This document shows positions 44,284 to 52,740 of a DNA stretch of 64,000 bases, in pieces. Both the position numbers and the translations under genes were made by a program. The notes beneath the pieces are model-generated. The model was not told where the DNA came from, did not search any database, and saw only the letters and a list, made by a program, of their open reading frames with translations. Positions within the stretch are counted from its first letter, which is position 1; each line of letters opens with the position of its first letter. Origin of the DNA: Fischerella sp. PCC 9431 (GTDB taxonomy: Bacteria > Cyanobacteriota > Cyanobacteriia > Cyanobacteriales > Nostocaceae); NCBI RefSeq assembly GCF_000447295.1, contig NZ_KE650771.1, positions 5,601,559 to 5,665,558 on the forward strand. The letters run 5' to 3'.

Positions 44284-44619
44284 GTGTTAGAAGCTTGCAT
44301 ATTTGCGACAGTATTATGCGGATTTTTCGGCATTATCTTAAAAAATAATCTTGTAATGAAGATCATCTCTATGGATGTCATGAGTACGGGGGTTATCGCC
44401 TATTACGTGCTAGTTGCATCACGAGATGGCTTGTCCACACCAATTTTTTCAGAAGTCAAAAATGCTGCTTATGCCGATCCTGTCCCTCAAGCAGTGATAT
44501 TGACGGCGATTGTGATCGGCTTTTCGATTCAGGCGTTAATGCTAGTCGGTGTCATGAAATTGGCAAGGGATAATCCGACTTTGGAAACTAACGAGATCGA
44601 GAAGAACAATACGCCATGA
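44284..44619 (+). CDS. mrpC: Mrp antiporter subunit C (NuoK-like)
   Basis: This small membrane protein of about 111 residues has three transmembrane segments: LEACIFATVLCGFFGIIL, ISMDVMSTGVIAYYVLVA and PQAVILTAIVIGFSIQALMLVGVM. It is homologous to NuoK of complex I. GTG 44284 is preferred. The frame is open back to 44101, but that stretch is CACCCCTACACC-type repeat and gives an unusual Pro/Thr-rich tail. MrpC pairs with MrpD in Na+/H+ exchange. Its stop overlaps the mrpD start by four bases (ATGA). Confidence 0.85.
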   Translation: MLEACIFATVLCGFFGIILKNNLVMKIISMDVMSTGVIAYYVLVASRDGLSTPIFSEVKNAAYADPVPQAVILTAIVIGFSIQALMLVGVMKLARDNPTLETNEIEKNNTP

Positions 44620-46064
44620 GTACCATAACGATCGCCTGGATTGCACTACCATTTCTTTTGGGGTTCACGATTTATTTACTCCCCAAACTTGACCGTTATC
44701 TCGCCTTGGGTGTAGGTCTTGCTTCTGCTGGATATGCATTACAGCTATTTATCCCCTATGGTTCCGCAAAGCTGACGCCAACACCACTGACATTGGAGTT
44801 ACTCGATCATTTCGGCGTGACATTAGTCATCGATCAGTTGACTGGCTACTTTATATTAACCAATGCCCTAGTCACAACTGCGGTTATCCTCTATTGTTGG
44901 CACAGCGCTAAGACGGCTTTCTTTTACGCCCAGACTATCATTTTGCATGGCAGTGTCAATGCCGCATTTGTGTGTTCAGATTTTATTAGTTTATACGTGG
45001 CTTTAGAGGTAATCGGGATTGCGGCGTTTTTGTTGATTGCCTATCCTCGGACTGATCGGTCGATTTGGGTTGCCTTGCGCTATCTTTTTATCAGCAACGT
45101 GGCCATGCTTTTTTATCTGGTGGGGGCGGTACTAGTCTATCAGACCCATCATTCCTTTGGTTTTGCTGGTTTGCGCGATGCACCGACCGAGGCCCTCGCC
45201 CTGATCTTTTTGGGACTATTGGTAAAAGGCGGGATCTTTGTATCAGGATTATGGCTACCCTTAACGCACTCGGAATCAGAAACACCTGTGTCAGCATTGC
45301 TGTCGGGAGTTGTGGTTAAAACCGGAGTCCTGCCGCTTGTGCGTTGTGCTTTGATCTTAGATGAACTTGACCCGATCATCCGCATCTTCGGAGTTGCGAC
45401 AGCTGTTTTGGGGGTGCTGTATGCAATCTTTGAAAAAGATACCAAACGCATGTTGGCATTTCATACTGTTTCCCAGTTAGGCTTTATCCTAGCTGCGCCT
45501 GAAGTCGGGGGCTTTTATGCGTTGACGCATGGACTTGTGAAATCAGCGCTGTTCTTGATTGCAGGTTCCTTACCCAGTCGCAACCTCAAGGAACTACAAC
45601 ATAAGCCAATCAGTACAGGAATCTGGATCGCCTTAGTCATGGCTAGCTTCTCAATATCCGGCTTTCCCTTGTTGTCTGGGTTTGGGGCGAAGGTGTTGAC
45701 AATGAAAAATTTGCTACCTTGGCAAGTTGTTGGCATGAACATTGCAGCGCTGGGAACAGCTATATCCTTTGCCAAATTTATCTTTTTGCCACGTGGAGGT
45801 AAAGCAGAGATCAAATCTGGTTTCTGGCCAGCAGTGGTATTGCTGATCGGGGCGCTATTTGCAGCAAATATTGTGTATTACGAAGCGTACACTGTGGCAA
45901 ATATCATCAAACCCTTGGCTACCATCGCCCTGGGATGGTTGGCATATTTTTTAATTTTTCGACGGTCAATCATCAAACTACCACGTGTACTTGAGCAATT
46001 TGACCATCTGGTCGGTGTGATGAGTCTAATGTTGATCCTGTTGTTCTGGATGGTATTTCCATGA
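44616..46064 (+). CDS. mrpD: Mrp antiporter subunit D (NuoN/L-like)
   Basis: This 482-residue protein has 13-14 transmembrane segments and is the only large proton-pumping-like subunit of this operon. It has the conserved Glu in SLYVALEVIGIAAFLLIAYPR, a conserved Lys in LLVKGGIFVSGLWLPLTHSESETPVSALLSG and the KMLAF-like DTKRMLAFHTVSQLGF motif of NuoL/M/N. Both ends overlap neighbours by four bases, so translation is coupled. GC content and codon use look higher than in flanking genes, which may mean a separate origin. Confidence 0.92.
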   Translation: MSTITIAWIALPFLLGFTIYLLPKLDRYLALGVGLASAGYALQLFIPYGSAKLTPTPLTLELLDHFGVTLVIDQLTGYFILTNALVTTAVILYCWHSAKTAFFYAQTIILHGSVNAAFVCSDFISLYVALEVIGIAAFLLIAYPRTDRSIWVALRYLFISNVAMLFYLVGAVLVYQTHHSFGFAGLRDAPTEALALIFLGLLVKGGIFVSGLWLPLTHSESETPVSALLSGVVVKTGVLPLVRCALILDELDPIIRIFGVATAVLGVLYAIFEKDTKRMLAFHTVSQLGFILAAPEVGGFYALTHGLVKSALFLIAGSLPSRNLKELQHKPISTGIWIALVMASFSISGFPLLSGFGAKVLTMKNLLPWQVVGMNIAALGTAISFAKFIFLPRGGKAEIKSGFWPAVVLLIGALFAANIVYYEAYTVANIIKPLATIALGWLAYFLIFRRSIIKLPRVLEQFDHLVGVMSLMLILLFWMVFP

Positions 46065-46438
46065 TTGGGCATTTGATATTGCGACTGGCTATCTGGTTTT
46101 TACTTACTGCCAATTTAAGTTTGGCAAATATTATTATCGGCGTCAGCGTCGCCTTTTTATTGCCGCGCAGCTACACAACCCCAGAAGCATTACAGGACTG
46201 GCTACGGGTGCTACGTAAGATCATCATGGCGATTCCACTGGCATATATTGAGGCATTTGAACTCATCCTACGTCCGCATAACCACGAAGATGTCACCCTA
46301 GAAAGAGTCAAACCACGAAGATCGCCCCGGCTGATCTTCCTAGATATATTCCTGATCACCTTTACACCCAAAACCATTGTTTTGAAATACCACCAAGAGG
46401 GTTGGTACGAAGTACACCGAGTGCGACGCCGGAAATAA
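46061..46438 (+). CDS. mrpE: Mrp antiporter subunit E
   Basis: This is a 125-residue MnhE-type protein. It has two N-terminal transmembrane segments (LAIWFLLTANLSLANIIIGVSVAFLL), an amphipathic region, and a conserved C-terminal part (LRPHNHEDV ... FLDIFLITFTPKTIVLKYH). It is essential for assembly of the Mrp complex in studied bacteria. It overlaps mrpD by four bases, and the next gene starts two bases after its stop. Confidence 0.9.
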   Translation: MIGHLILRLAIWFLLTANLSLANIIIGVSVAFLLPRSYTTPEALQDWLRVLRKIIMAIPLAYIEAFELILRPHNHEDVTLERVKPRRSPRLIFLDIFLITFTPKTIVLKYHQEGWYEVHRVRRRK

Positions 46439-46440
46439 AC

Positions 46441-46692
46441 ATGAACCTGATTCTCATTGCCATGATTCTTGCCCTGCTCATACCTATGTACGAAGCCTGG
46501 AAAGATGATGATATCTGGCAAACAATGTTGGCATTTGCCAGTATTGCTACCAAGACAGCAATCATGATCCTCACGGTATCAGTTTTCCGTGATGATTGGA
46601 TGATCGGTGTTGTGGCAGTGATCATCCTGAGTGTGGGTAATGCTGGATTAATGCTGCTGGCACATATTATCAAAAGAATGAGAGAAGTATGA
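46441..46692 (+). CDS. mrpF: Mrp antiporter subunit F
   Basis: This 83-residue membrane protein with three transmembrane segments starts at ATG 46441; the upstream in-frame GTG at 46402 lies inside mrpE and is not needed. A conserved Asp lies in FRDDWMIGVVAVII. The stop overlaps the next start by four bases. It is part of the Mrp complex, possibly involved in cation or bile-salt-like export in relatives. Confidence 0.88.
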   Translation: MNLILIAMILALLIPMYEAWKDDDIWQTMLAFASIATKTAIMILTVSVFRDDWMIGVVAVIILSVGNAGLMLLAHIIKRMREV

Positions 46693-46979
46693 TTGATGTA
46701 TTAACCTATACCTGCATTGGTATAGGAATCGTCTTCTGGTTTTGGGGAACTTCCCATCTCCTCGGCAAGCGATCGCTATTATTTAAGCTACATAGTCTGT
46801 CGGTGTCAGATACCTTGGGGTCGATCGCAATCATCATCGGATTGTTACTAAAAATACCCAGTGAATGGCCACTACTCATCTTGGCGATCATTTCCTTAGC
46901 GATTTGGAACACGATGCTGGGGTATGTATTGGCATACTGTTCCACTACTGAGTCCAATAGTGAGGTTAACTATGAATGA
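46689..46979 (+). CDS. mrpG: Mrp antiporter subunit G
   Basis: This 96-residue MnhG-type protein has three transmembrane segments, beginning MIDVLTYTCIGIGIVFWFWG. A conserved KLHSLSVSDTLG loop lies between helices 1 and 2. It overlaps mrpF by four and mrpA by eight bases, consistent with one transcript and coupled translation. Confidence 0.88.
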   Translation: MIDVLTYTCIGIGIVFWFWGTSHLLGKRSLLFKLHSLSVSDTLGSIAIIIGLLLKIPSEWPLLILAIISLAIWNTMLGYVLAYCSTTESNSEVNYE

Positions 46980-47556
46980 TAGCTATATCTATATCATAAT
47001 TGCCTTGCTGCCGTTGGCTGCCTGTATGCTAGTATTTCAGGTCAATCCATACCATGCATTGGTAATCCGGGGAATACTCGGAGCAGTAGCAGCCTTAGTA
47101 TATGCGGTTTTGGGGGCGGCGGATGTGGCTTTGACCGAAGCTTTGATGGGAACCCTGCTGGCAATTACGCTGTATGCAGTGACGGTGCGTTCATCGCTGG
47201 TGTTGCGTTTGGGTGTACTCGCAGATGGGACGATGCCAACAGAAGGCGATCGCCTGTTTGGGCAACTCATAGATGACTTACGCACAATTTTTAGAAAACG
47301 CTATATGCGCCTAGAACTAGTCACCTACAACGACATCCAGGCTTTGCAACGGGCGCTGATGGAAAAAGAAATACATGCCACCTGTACCCGACAGTCGGAA
47401 CACAACGAACAAGACTATGCAGAGGTAAATAACCAACCCTATCAGACCACGATTAGGGTACAACGCATCTATGACATTATCAAAACTGAACTTTCGTCAC
47501 CGACAACAGTCCTTACCTACGTAAATGTACTAAGCTTAGAGGAGAAGCAGGCATGA
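46972..47556 (+). CDS. mrpA: Short Mrp subunit A (DUF4040/MbhD-type domain only)
   Basis: This 194-residue protein starts at ATG 46972. Its first 100 residues are three transmembrane helices with AVLGAADVALTEALMGTLL, matching the C-terminal MbhD-like (DUF4040) domain of MrpA. The rest is a soluble tail of about 90 residues. The large NuoL-like part of classical MrpA is absent. This fits the C-D-E-F-G-A-B order known from cyanobacterial Mrp operons, in which MrpA is short. The soluble tail is not explained by the family and may be regulatory. Confidence 0.8.
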   Translation: MNDSYIYIIIALLPLAACMLVFQVNPYHALVIRGILGAVAALVYAVLGAADVALTEALMGTLLAITLYAVTVRSSLVLRLGVLADGTMPTEGDRLFGQLIDDLRTIFRKRYMRLELVTYNDIQALQRALMEKEIHATCTRQSEHNEQDYAEVNNQPYQTTIRVQRIYDIIKTELSSPTTVLTYVNVLSLEEKQA

Positions 47557-48212
47557 AATGGGTATACGTTGCAGCCGGAATCGCACTGTTTGTCAAAATG
47601 CTGCTAGTACCTAATCCCACACCGGACTTATCTTTCTCGATTGTGGAAGCGGTTGTCCAAGATAGTGGGGTACCGAATGCGGTTTCGGGTATCATTTTCC
47701 GAAATCGGCTGTATGACACGATTTTTGAAGTAGTTGTATTTACAATCGCTATCTTAGGAGCTAATTTTCTGCTAGCAAATGAAAGACCATCCTGCACGAT
47801 CTATCAATTTAGCGATCAGACGTCTATTATTTTAGCACGTTTGGGAGCAACCATCGCCGCGCTGGTGGGTATAGAACTGGCAATCCGGGGACATTTGAGT
47901 CCCGGCGGTGGTTTTGCAGCTGGGGTAGCAGGCGGAACAGCAATAGGGCTAGTGGCGATTACCTCATCGTCGCAGTGGATGCAAGCAATCTATCAGCGCT
48001 GGCACGCTGCTACATGGGAAAAGGTTTCGGTTCTAATTTTCATTGTGTTGGCGGTTATAACTTTAACAGGATTAGAACTACCACACGGAGAGTTAGGAAC
48101 GCTTTTGAGTGGTGGCGTTCTACCTTTGCTAAATATGCTGGTTGCAGTCAAAGTCGCGTTGGGATCATGGGCGGTGATTTTGGTTTTTATTCATTATCGG
48201 GGGTTGTTGTAA
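47553..48212 (+). CDS. mrpB: Mrp antiporter subunit B
   Basis: This is a 219-residue protein. The N-terminal part resembles the MbhE/MrpA tail (NAVSGIIFRNRLYDTIFEVVVFTIAILG). The C-terminal part is the MnhB domain with IRGHLSPGGGFAAGVAGGTAIGL, the family hallmark. Four to five transmembrane segments are visible. It starts four bases before the mrpA stop and is the last gene of the operon. Its stop overlaps the convergent dapF-like gene end by 19 bases, so antisense interaction of the two transcripts is possible. Confidence 0.9.
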   Translation: MKWVYVAAGIALFVKMLLVPNPTPDLSFSIVEAVVQDSGVPNAVSGIIFRNRLYDTIFEVVVFTIAILGANFLLANERPSCTIYQFSDQTSIILARLGATIAALVGIELAIRGHLSPGGGFAAGVAGGTAIGLVAITSSSQWMQAIYQRWHAATWEKVSVLIFIVLAVITLTGLELPHGELGTLLSGGVLPLLNMLVAVKVALGSWAVILVFIHYRGLL

Positions 48213-49048
48213 TACGCAAACAATTCCTCGGATAAATGTCCTTGAGATATTTGAGTGACGGAACCTGTCATAATAACTGTAAAGTCATTTTTGATTTGAA
48301 TATCAATCGAACCACCAGGCATTTGTACTGTAATTTCAGCGTCACATAAACCTAGTTTATGGGCAACTGCGGCGGCGGCGCTGCTGCTACTACCGGAAGC
48401 TAGAGTATAACCTGCACCACGTTCCCAAATTTCGATTTGTATTTGATTTCTATTCAGGACTTTCATGAATTGAACATTAATTCGTTTGGGAAACAGTGGA
48501 TGGATTTCTAGTTTCGGCCCGTATTGTTTGGCAAGATGAGGTGTGACTTCTGGTAAAGGAATTACACAGTGGGGATTTCCAATCGTCGCCGCACAAAACG
48601 CAAAAGTTTGCTCATCAACACAGATTGATTCTTTGATGACTTCTCTGCGATCGCCAACAACTGGAATCTCATCACTCCAAAAGCTAACTTTCCCCATTTC
48701 CACCTGAACTGTTTTTCCTGCATCTTTGACTAGAGAATGCACGATTCCACCAACGGTTTGAATTGTAAAAGATTTTTCGTTCACTAATCCCATATCCCAG
48801 AGGTAGCGGGAAAAAATACGCAAGCCATTACCGCTTTTTTCTGCTTCACTACCATCAGGATTGAAAATACGAAGTGCAAACTCTGCAATTTCTGAAGGTA
48901 ATGGCCCAAATAAAATACCGTCAGAACCAATTCCGAAATGACGATGACAAATTGCTTTAATTTTCTCAGGTGTGAGCGCAAACGGTAAATCTTGGGGATC
49001 AATTACCAAATAATCGTTACCGAGAGCATGATATTTATAAAATTTCAT
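48194..49048 (-). CDS. DapF-fold epimerase paralogue with both catalytic Cys replaced by Ser
   Basis: This 284-residue protein has the full diaminopimelate-epimerase fold. It starts MKFYKYHALGNDYLV and keeps the NPDGSEAE, GNPHC and ERGAGYTLA blocks. In true DapF the active-site cysteines lie in the ECGNG-type and ACGTGA-type motifs. Here these read EKSGNGLR (Ser72) and LASGSSSS (Ser218). Both codons are clear (AGC and TCC), and the rest of the active-site frame is conserved. The enzyme cannot work as a normal two-Cys epimerase. Six bases upstream is a methyltransferase gene, so the two probably form an operon. A role in modifying an amino-acid-like small molecule is an inference. Confidence 0.88.
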   Translation of the reverse strand: MKFYKYHALGNDYLVIDPQDLPFALTPEKIKAICHRHFGIGSDGILFGPLPSEIAEFALRIFNPDGSEAEKSGNGLRIFSRYLWDMGLVNEKSFTIQTVGGIVHSLVKDAGKTVQVEMGKVSFWSDEIPVVGDRREVIKESICVDEQTFAFCAATIGNPHCVIPLPEVTPHLAKQYGPKLEIHPLFPKRINVQFMKVLNRNQIQIEIWERGAGYTLASGSSSSAAAAVAHKLGLCDAEITVQMPGGSIDIQIKNDFTVIMTGSVTQISQGHLSEELFAYYNNPR

Positions 49049-49054
49049 CTAAAC

Positions 49055-49822
49055 TCATTGTTTAATAGCAACTACGCGAATTCTACGATAGTCTGCCCAC
49101 CACCTACCATCTTTATACAATACAGGCTGCAAACGTTCCTCAACAGCTTTGATGACTGTTGCTTGTTGTGTATCAGAAAGTCCTGTTAGAAATTGATTGG
49201 TGAAGAACATTTGTAGCCAGTTCGCCATACCTGTATCACCTCCTTCCAAAGGAGTTGGTCTGTCAAACAAGGTAGCATAGGTTACTTCTAAACCTTGTTT
49301 TTCTAGTAACGTTGCATACTCACTAATACTGGGAAAATACCAAGGATTAATTGTGCCTGGAGAATTGTAACGCAGTTCTATCAAAACATCTTGCAACGCC
49401 TGAACAATAGTTTTGATATTTCCTTTCCCACCAAATTCAGCTACGAACTTACCACCCGATTTTAAGGCTTTGTCAATACAACTCACTACTGCATCTGCTT
49501 CTTTGACCCAGTGGAGTGCAGCATTAGAAAAAATAGCATCTAGTGGCTGTTCAACTTGAAAGTTTCTAGCATCAGCAACATCAAATTGCAAATGCGGATA
49601 GTTTTGTCTCGCTTTTTCAATCATGGCGGGAGAATAATCAACTCCTATGACTTCAGCGCCATGAGTAGCAATTTTGTCAGTCAACTGTCCTGTACCGCAG
49701 CCTAGATCCAGAATGCGATCGCCTAATTGGGGAGAAAGTAAATTCAGCAATTCTTCACCATACTGCCAAACAAATCCGTGTTGACCTTCGTAGAGAGTTG
49801 TATTCCAATGATTATCTGACAT
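49055..49822 (-). CDS. SAM-dependent methyltransferase (class I)
   Basis: This 255-residue protein has motif I ILDLGCGTGQLTDKIA, the acidic VIGVDYSPAMIEKA (SAM ribose contact), DAIFSNAALHWVKE and GGKFVAEFGGKGN. It resembles trans-aconitate/malonyl-ACP methyltransferase-like enzymes; the exact substrate is unknown. It is the first gene of a two-gene unit with the Ser/Ser DapF paralogue. With that partner it may act on a small carboxylate or amino acid, which is inference only. Confidence 0.9.
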   Translation of the reverse strand: MSDNHWNTTLYEGQHGFVWQYGEELLNLLSPQLGDRILDLGCGTGQLTDKIATHGAEVIGVDYSPAMIEKARQNYPHLQFDVADARNFQVEQPLDAIFSNAALHWVKEADAVVSCIDKALKSGGKFVAEFGGKGNIKTIVQALQDVLIELRYNSPGTINPWYFPSISEYATLLEKQGLEVTYATLFDRPTPLEGGDTGMANWLQMFFTNQFLTGLSDTQQATVIKAVEERLQPVLYKDGRWWADYRRIRVVAIKQ

Positions 49823-50046
49823 GAATAATTAAATTAGGAATTTTATATTTCAATATAGTTCAGTTAAAGATAATTATAGATGTCACCTCACAACTTTCTC
49901 ACATTCTTGTTTTATTCTAAAAGTAAAACTAAAGTTGTAAGCTTTTACTTAATAGTCAAACCATTTTTATGTCAGGAAAAGTCATATATAAAAGCTTTGT
50001 GTAATTTATGGAAATTTGTGTTAATAATCTGGGAGGATAAACAAAT

Positions 50047-50235
50047 ATGCAATCCAAAGCTAATGAAATCAAACAAATTGCTGCACAGTTGTTAGCCAGT
50101 ATGCTTTCTAATCCTCATATTTATGCAACCGTAAGTGATGAAGGAGCAAAAGGTCAACAGGAGCAAGAATTGATCATGGTTGCTATTGAAATGGCAGAAT
50201 ATTTAGTTGCCAAAATTGATCATAAAAAAATATAA
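50047..50235 (+). CDS. Small conserved-type soluble protein
   Basis: This 62-residue acidic helical protein has a good ribosome-binding site (GGGAGGA, 50031-50037) nine bases before the ATG. It has no signal peptide and a repetitive helix pattern (IKQIAAQLLASMLSN, IMVAIEMAEYLVAKI). Function is unknown. The clear translation signal and length suggest a real gene. It stands alone. Confidence 0.6.
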   Translation: MQSKANEIKQIAAQLLASMLSNPHIYATVSDEGAKGQQEQELIMVAIEMAEYLVAKIDHKKI

Positions 50236-50413
50236 ATCTATGTTGAAAACTTGATGATTTGATTTTTGATTTATTTAATCAAACAGCAAAATTAGTCACA
50301 CCATTTCATATTTTTGAGGACACAAAGATATCAGTATGGGCGTAGAGATGTACGCCCATATAATAAATATAGTTTTTATCAGGGTTTTACCGATTTTAAC
50401 TAATTTGGTAAGC

Positions 50414-50803
50414 TCAAAATTTAGTAACGGTAACGTTAACACCAGAATTGATTTGTTTCGGAGTCTTGAAATACTCTATTGGCTGGAGATACTCAGGAGT
50501 TTGGTTTTTTCGTTCTTCGCATTCTTTTATGATCAGACCAGGATTCTGAATAATCTCAAGTGGGTCGATTTTTGTGCATCCTTGCTGTCTGACGACTGAA
50601 ATTGAACCCGCAGTTTGTCTTAGCCTATTATTTTGATTGCTGACATTACCCCAGTTATTCTTAATCGTGACTGGTTTGGTGACTAAAAAATCAGCTCGAT
50701 TATTGCGATTAGTGATTTGACTATTCACTGGGTTAGCATAAGCACTCGGAATAACGCTGAGTGTACTAACTAAAACTACCAAATTAACAAGTAAGCGTTT
50801 CAT
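50414..50803 (-). CDS. Small exported Asn-rich protein
   Basis: This 129-residue protein has a signal peptide (1-23, ending SAYA-N), then an Asn/Gln-rich stretch (ITNRNNRADFL, NNWGNVSNQNNR) and two cysteines (GCTKID, KECEER). The family is not recognised. It is a probable periplasmic or surface protein. No operon partner is present. Confidence 0.55.
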   Translation of the reverse strand: MKRLLVNLVVLVSTLSVIPSAYANPVNSQITNRNNRADFLVTKPVTIKNNWGNVSNQNNRLRQTAGSISVVRQQGCTKIDPLEIIQNPGLIIKECEERKNQTPEYLQPIEYFKTPKQINSGVNVTVTKF

Positions 50804-51268
50804 AAGTTAAATATCTCATATATATCTACTATTAATTTTGGCTACTTTTACCTTTAACTGCACTATAGTTAGACACTTTTTGATTCTGCAACATTTAGAT
50901 TAAAGATAGATTAAAGATTTTGATGGGATAGATTCACTTGGTCCTCAAACCCATAACTAGCTGTATAGCCCATGCTGTAAGCAACAGCAATGGTCTATTA
51001 TTATTTCGTGTTGAAAAGAAATTAAGATGCAGTAGAGTCTGACAAATTAGAGGCGATGTGACACTTTTGCAACTAATCACAGTTATTCTGACTCTACCTG
51101 TTGTCAAATCAGAGATATGATAAGAATATCTAATAATTGACGAAAGTAGCGATCGCAGATTTTATTAAGATTATTAGTAATCTGTTGTGAAAAAACTTAG
51201 TTAGTCTGAAATGCACGTTTTTTCCTAACAGTCAAGTCTTTAGAACACAATAAGCGATTTTTTTAAAA
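50804..51268. other. Gene-free region, no feature recognised
   Basis: The 465 bases between divergent genes are AT-rich. A HIP1-like AGCGATCGCA is at 51149-51158. A short AGCAACAGC motif near 50982 shows no clear pairing partner. No RNA gene, ORF or strong hairpin was found. The promoter of cutA should lie near its 3' end. Confidence 0.4.
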
Positions 51269-51592
51269 ATGAAACTTTACTACATTACCCTAAATAATGC
51301 AGATGAAGCACGTCAAATCGGTCGTGCTTTATTGGAACAAAAATTAGCTGTTTGCGTCAATTGGTTTCCTATTACTTGCGCTTACATATGGAAAGGAGAA
51401 ATTACAGAAGAGCCAGAAATAGTGCTAATTGTGAAAACTCAAACAGGTTATCGGGAACAAATTGAAGAAGTTGTTCGCCAACATATTAATTACACTAACT
51501 TTATTGCCGAAATTTCACCCACAGAAATAAACCAAAACTTTCTTGAATGGTTAAATAGTGAAGTTCCCTTAGATTCATTACAAAAAATGTAG
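51269..51592 (+). CDS. cutA: Divalent-cation tolerance protein CutA
   Basis: This 107-residue protein of the CutA1 trimer family has the signature AVCVNWFPI in strand 2, YIWKGEITEEPEIVLIVKTQ, and the C-terminal FLEWLNSEV. It binds divalent metals in relatives; the in vivo role is debated. A single gene. Confidence 0.93.
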   Translation: MKLYYITLNNADEARQIGRALLEQKLAVCVNWFPITCAYIWKGEITEEPEIVLIVKTQTGYREQIEEVVRQHINYTNFIAEISPTEINQNFLEWLNSEVPLDSLQKM

Positions 51593-51671
51593 TTAAAATT
51601 TCTATAGCACTCAACATTTTTAGCTAACAGTAGAGAAGAATGGTAATAGCTGTCTAGTTGAGAAACTAGTT

Positions 51672-52067
51672 ATGATCCAGAATGAAAGTACTAATGCTCA
51701 GTTGCCAGTCTATCAATCTTCTTCATATACTGATTCCCGATATTGGGGTAAAGTAGAAGTTATAGAAAAAGGGAAAAACTACAGTATTAATCGTATTGAA
51801 ATTAAGCCAAAACAAGGCATAAAACCACAAATCCATTATCACCGCAGTGAACACTGGGTCATTGTTTCTGGTACAGCAAAGGTTACTTGTGGTCAAGAGG
51901 AAAAATTGCTTAATAAAAATCAATCTACTTTTGTTCCTCCAGCCACACTTCACAAAGTAGAAAATCCAGGATTTATCCCACTAATTATTCTGGAAATTCA
52001 AAATGGCGAATACTTGGGTGAAGATGACATAGAACGCCCCCTAGATTGTAATTTAGCTAACCTGTAG
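51672..52067 (+). CDS. Cupin, mannose-6-phosphate isomerase type II C-terminal domain
   Basis: This 131-residue single cupin has the sugar-isomerase motif PQIHYHRSEHWVIVSGTAKV, followed by NKNQSTFVPPATLHKVENPG. It matches the C-terminal domain of bifunctional ManC (guanylyltransferase/isomerase), standing alone here. It could isomerise mannose-6-phosphate for surface sugars; the missing nucleotidyltransferase half is normal for this stand-alone form. Confidence 0.88.
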   Translation: MIQNESTNAQLPVYQSSSYTDSRYWGKVEVIEKGKNYSINRIEIKPKQGIKPQIHYHRSEHWVIVSGTAKVTCGQEEKLLNKNQSTFVPPATLHKVENPGFIPLIILEIQNGEYLGEDDIERPLDCNLANL

Positions 52068-52336
52068 CATAAATTCAATTTTTAATAAAACTTTATAGGG
52101 TAGCACTACTTTTTGGTTAAAGGGAGCAGGGAATAGGGAACAGAGGGTTAAGAGTTCTGTGTTCCCTGTCAAAAAAGTTTAGTTGCGGGTTTAGAGTCCC
52201 ATTAAAAAAAGATGTTTTTTATCCTTATTGTAGGTGCGAGTCACAACGAAGTCTTTGTCCCAATTCCACGCTTAAATAGCGTAGTTTTTAGGACTTACGC
52301 ACTATACAAATTGGCTATTATGTGCATAATGATTGC

Positions 52337-52559
52337 TTCACAAAACAAGTCTGTTGGTTCACAAAACAAGTCTGTTGGTTCACAACACAAGTCTGTTGGT
52401 TCACAACACAAGTCTGTTGGTTCACAACACAAGTTCGTTGGTTCACAAAACAAGTCTGTTGGTTCACAACACAAGTCTGTTGGTTCACAACACAAGTCTG
52501 TTGGTTCACAACACAAGTTCGTTGGTTCACAACACAAGTTCGTTGGTTCAGAATACAAG
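52337..52559. repeat. Tandem array of 21-bp units (TTCACAACACAAGTCTGTTG+G)
   Basis: Ten consecutive 21-base units and a 13-base partial unit can be read without slippage. There are three variants: AAAAC or ACAC in the middle, and GTCTG or GTTCG near the end. It lies alone in a 673-base gap (52068-52740) with no supported gene; ORFs through it are seven-codon periodic. Same period as the arrays at 12644-12895 and 36901-37152. Confidence 0.85.
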
Positions 52560-52740
52560 TAAGTCCGTAGCGATCGCATTCGTAAAGCCATCATTACCCG
52601 ATTAAAATCGATAATACTCTCAGACAACTAAATATCCTTATGCACTTATACACATAATAGACAATTTGTACAGTGCGTAAGTTCTAGTTTTCTCTTTTCT
52701 CTATTCCCTTTTGATTTTATTTTTCAGTATTTTTCAGTTG

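Noticed and set aside
52212..52627. Several frames through the third 21-bp array on both strands
   Set aside because: All are repeat-periodic and mutually overlapping; none has a ribosome-binding site or unique sequence.
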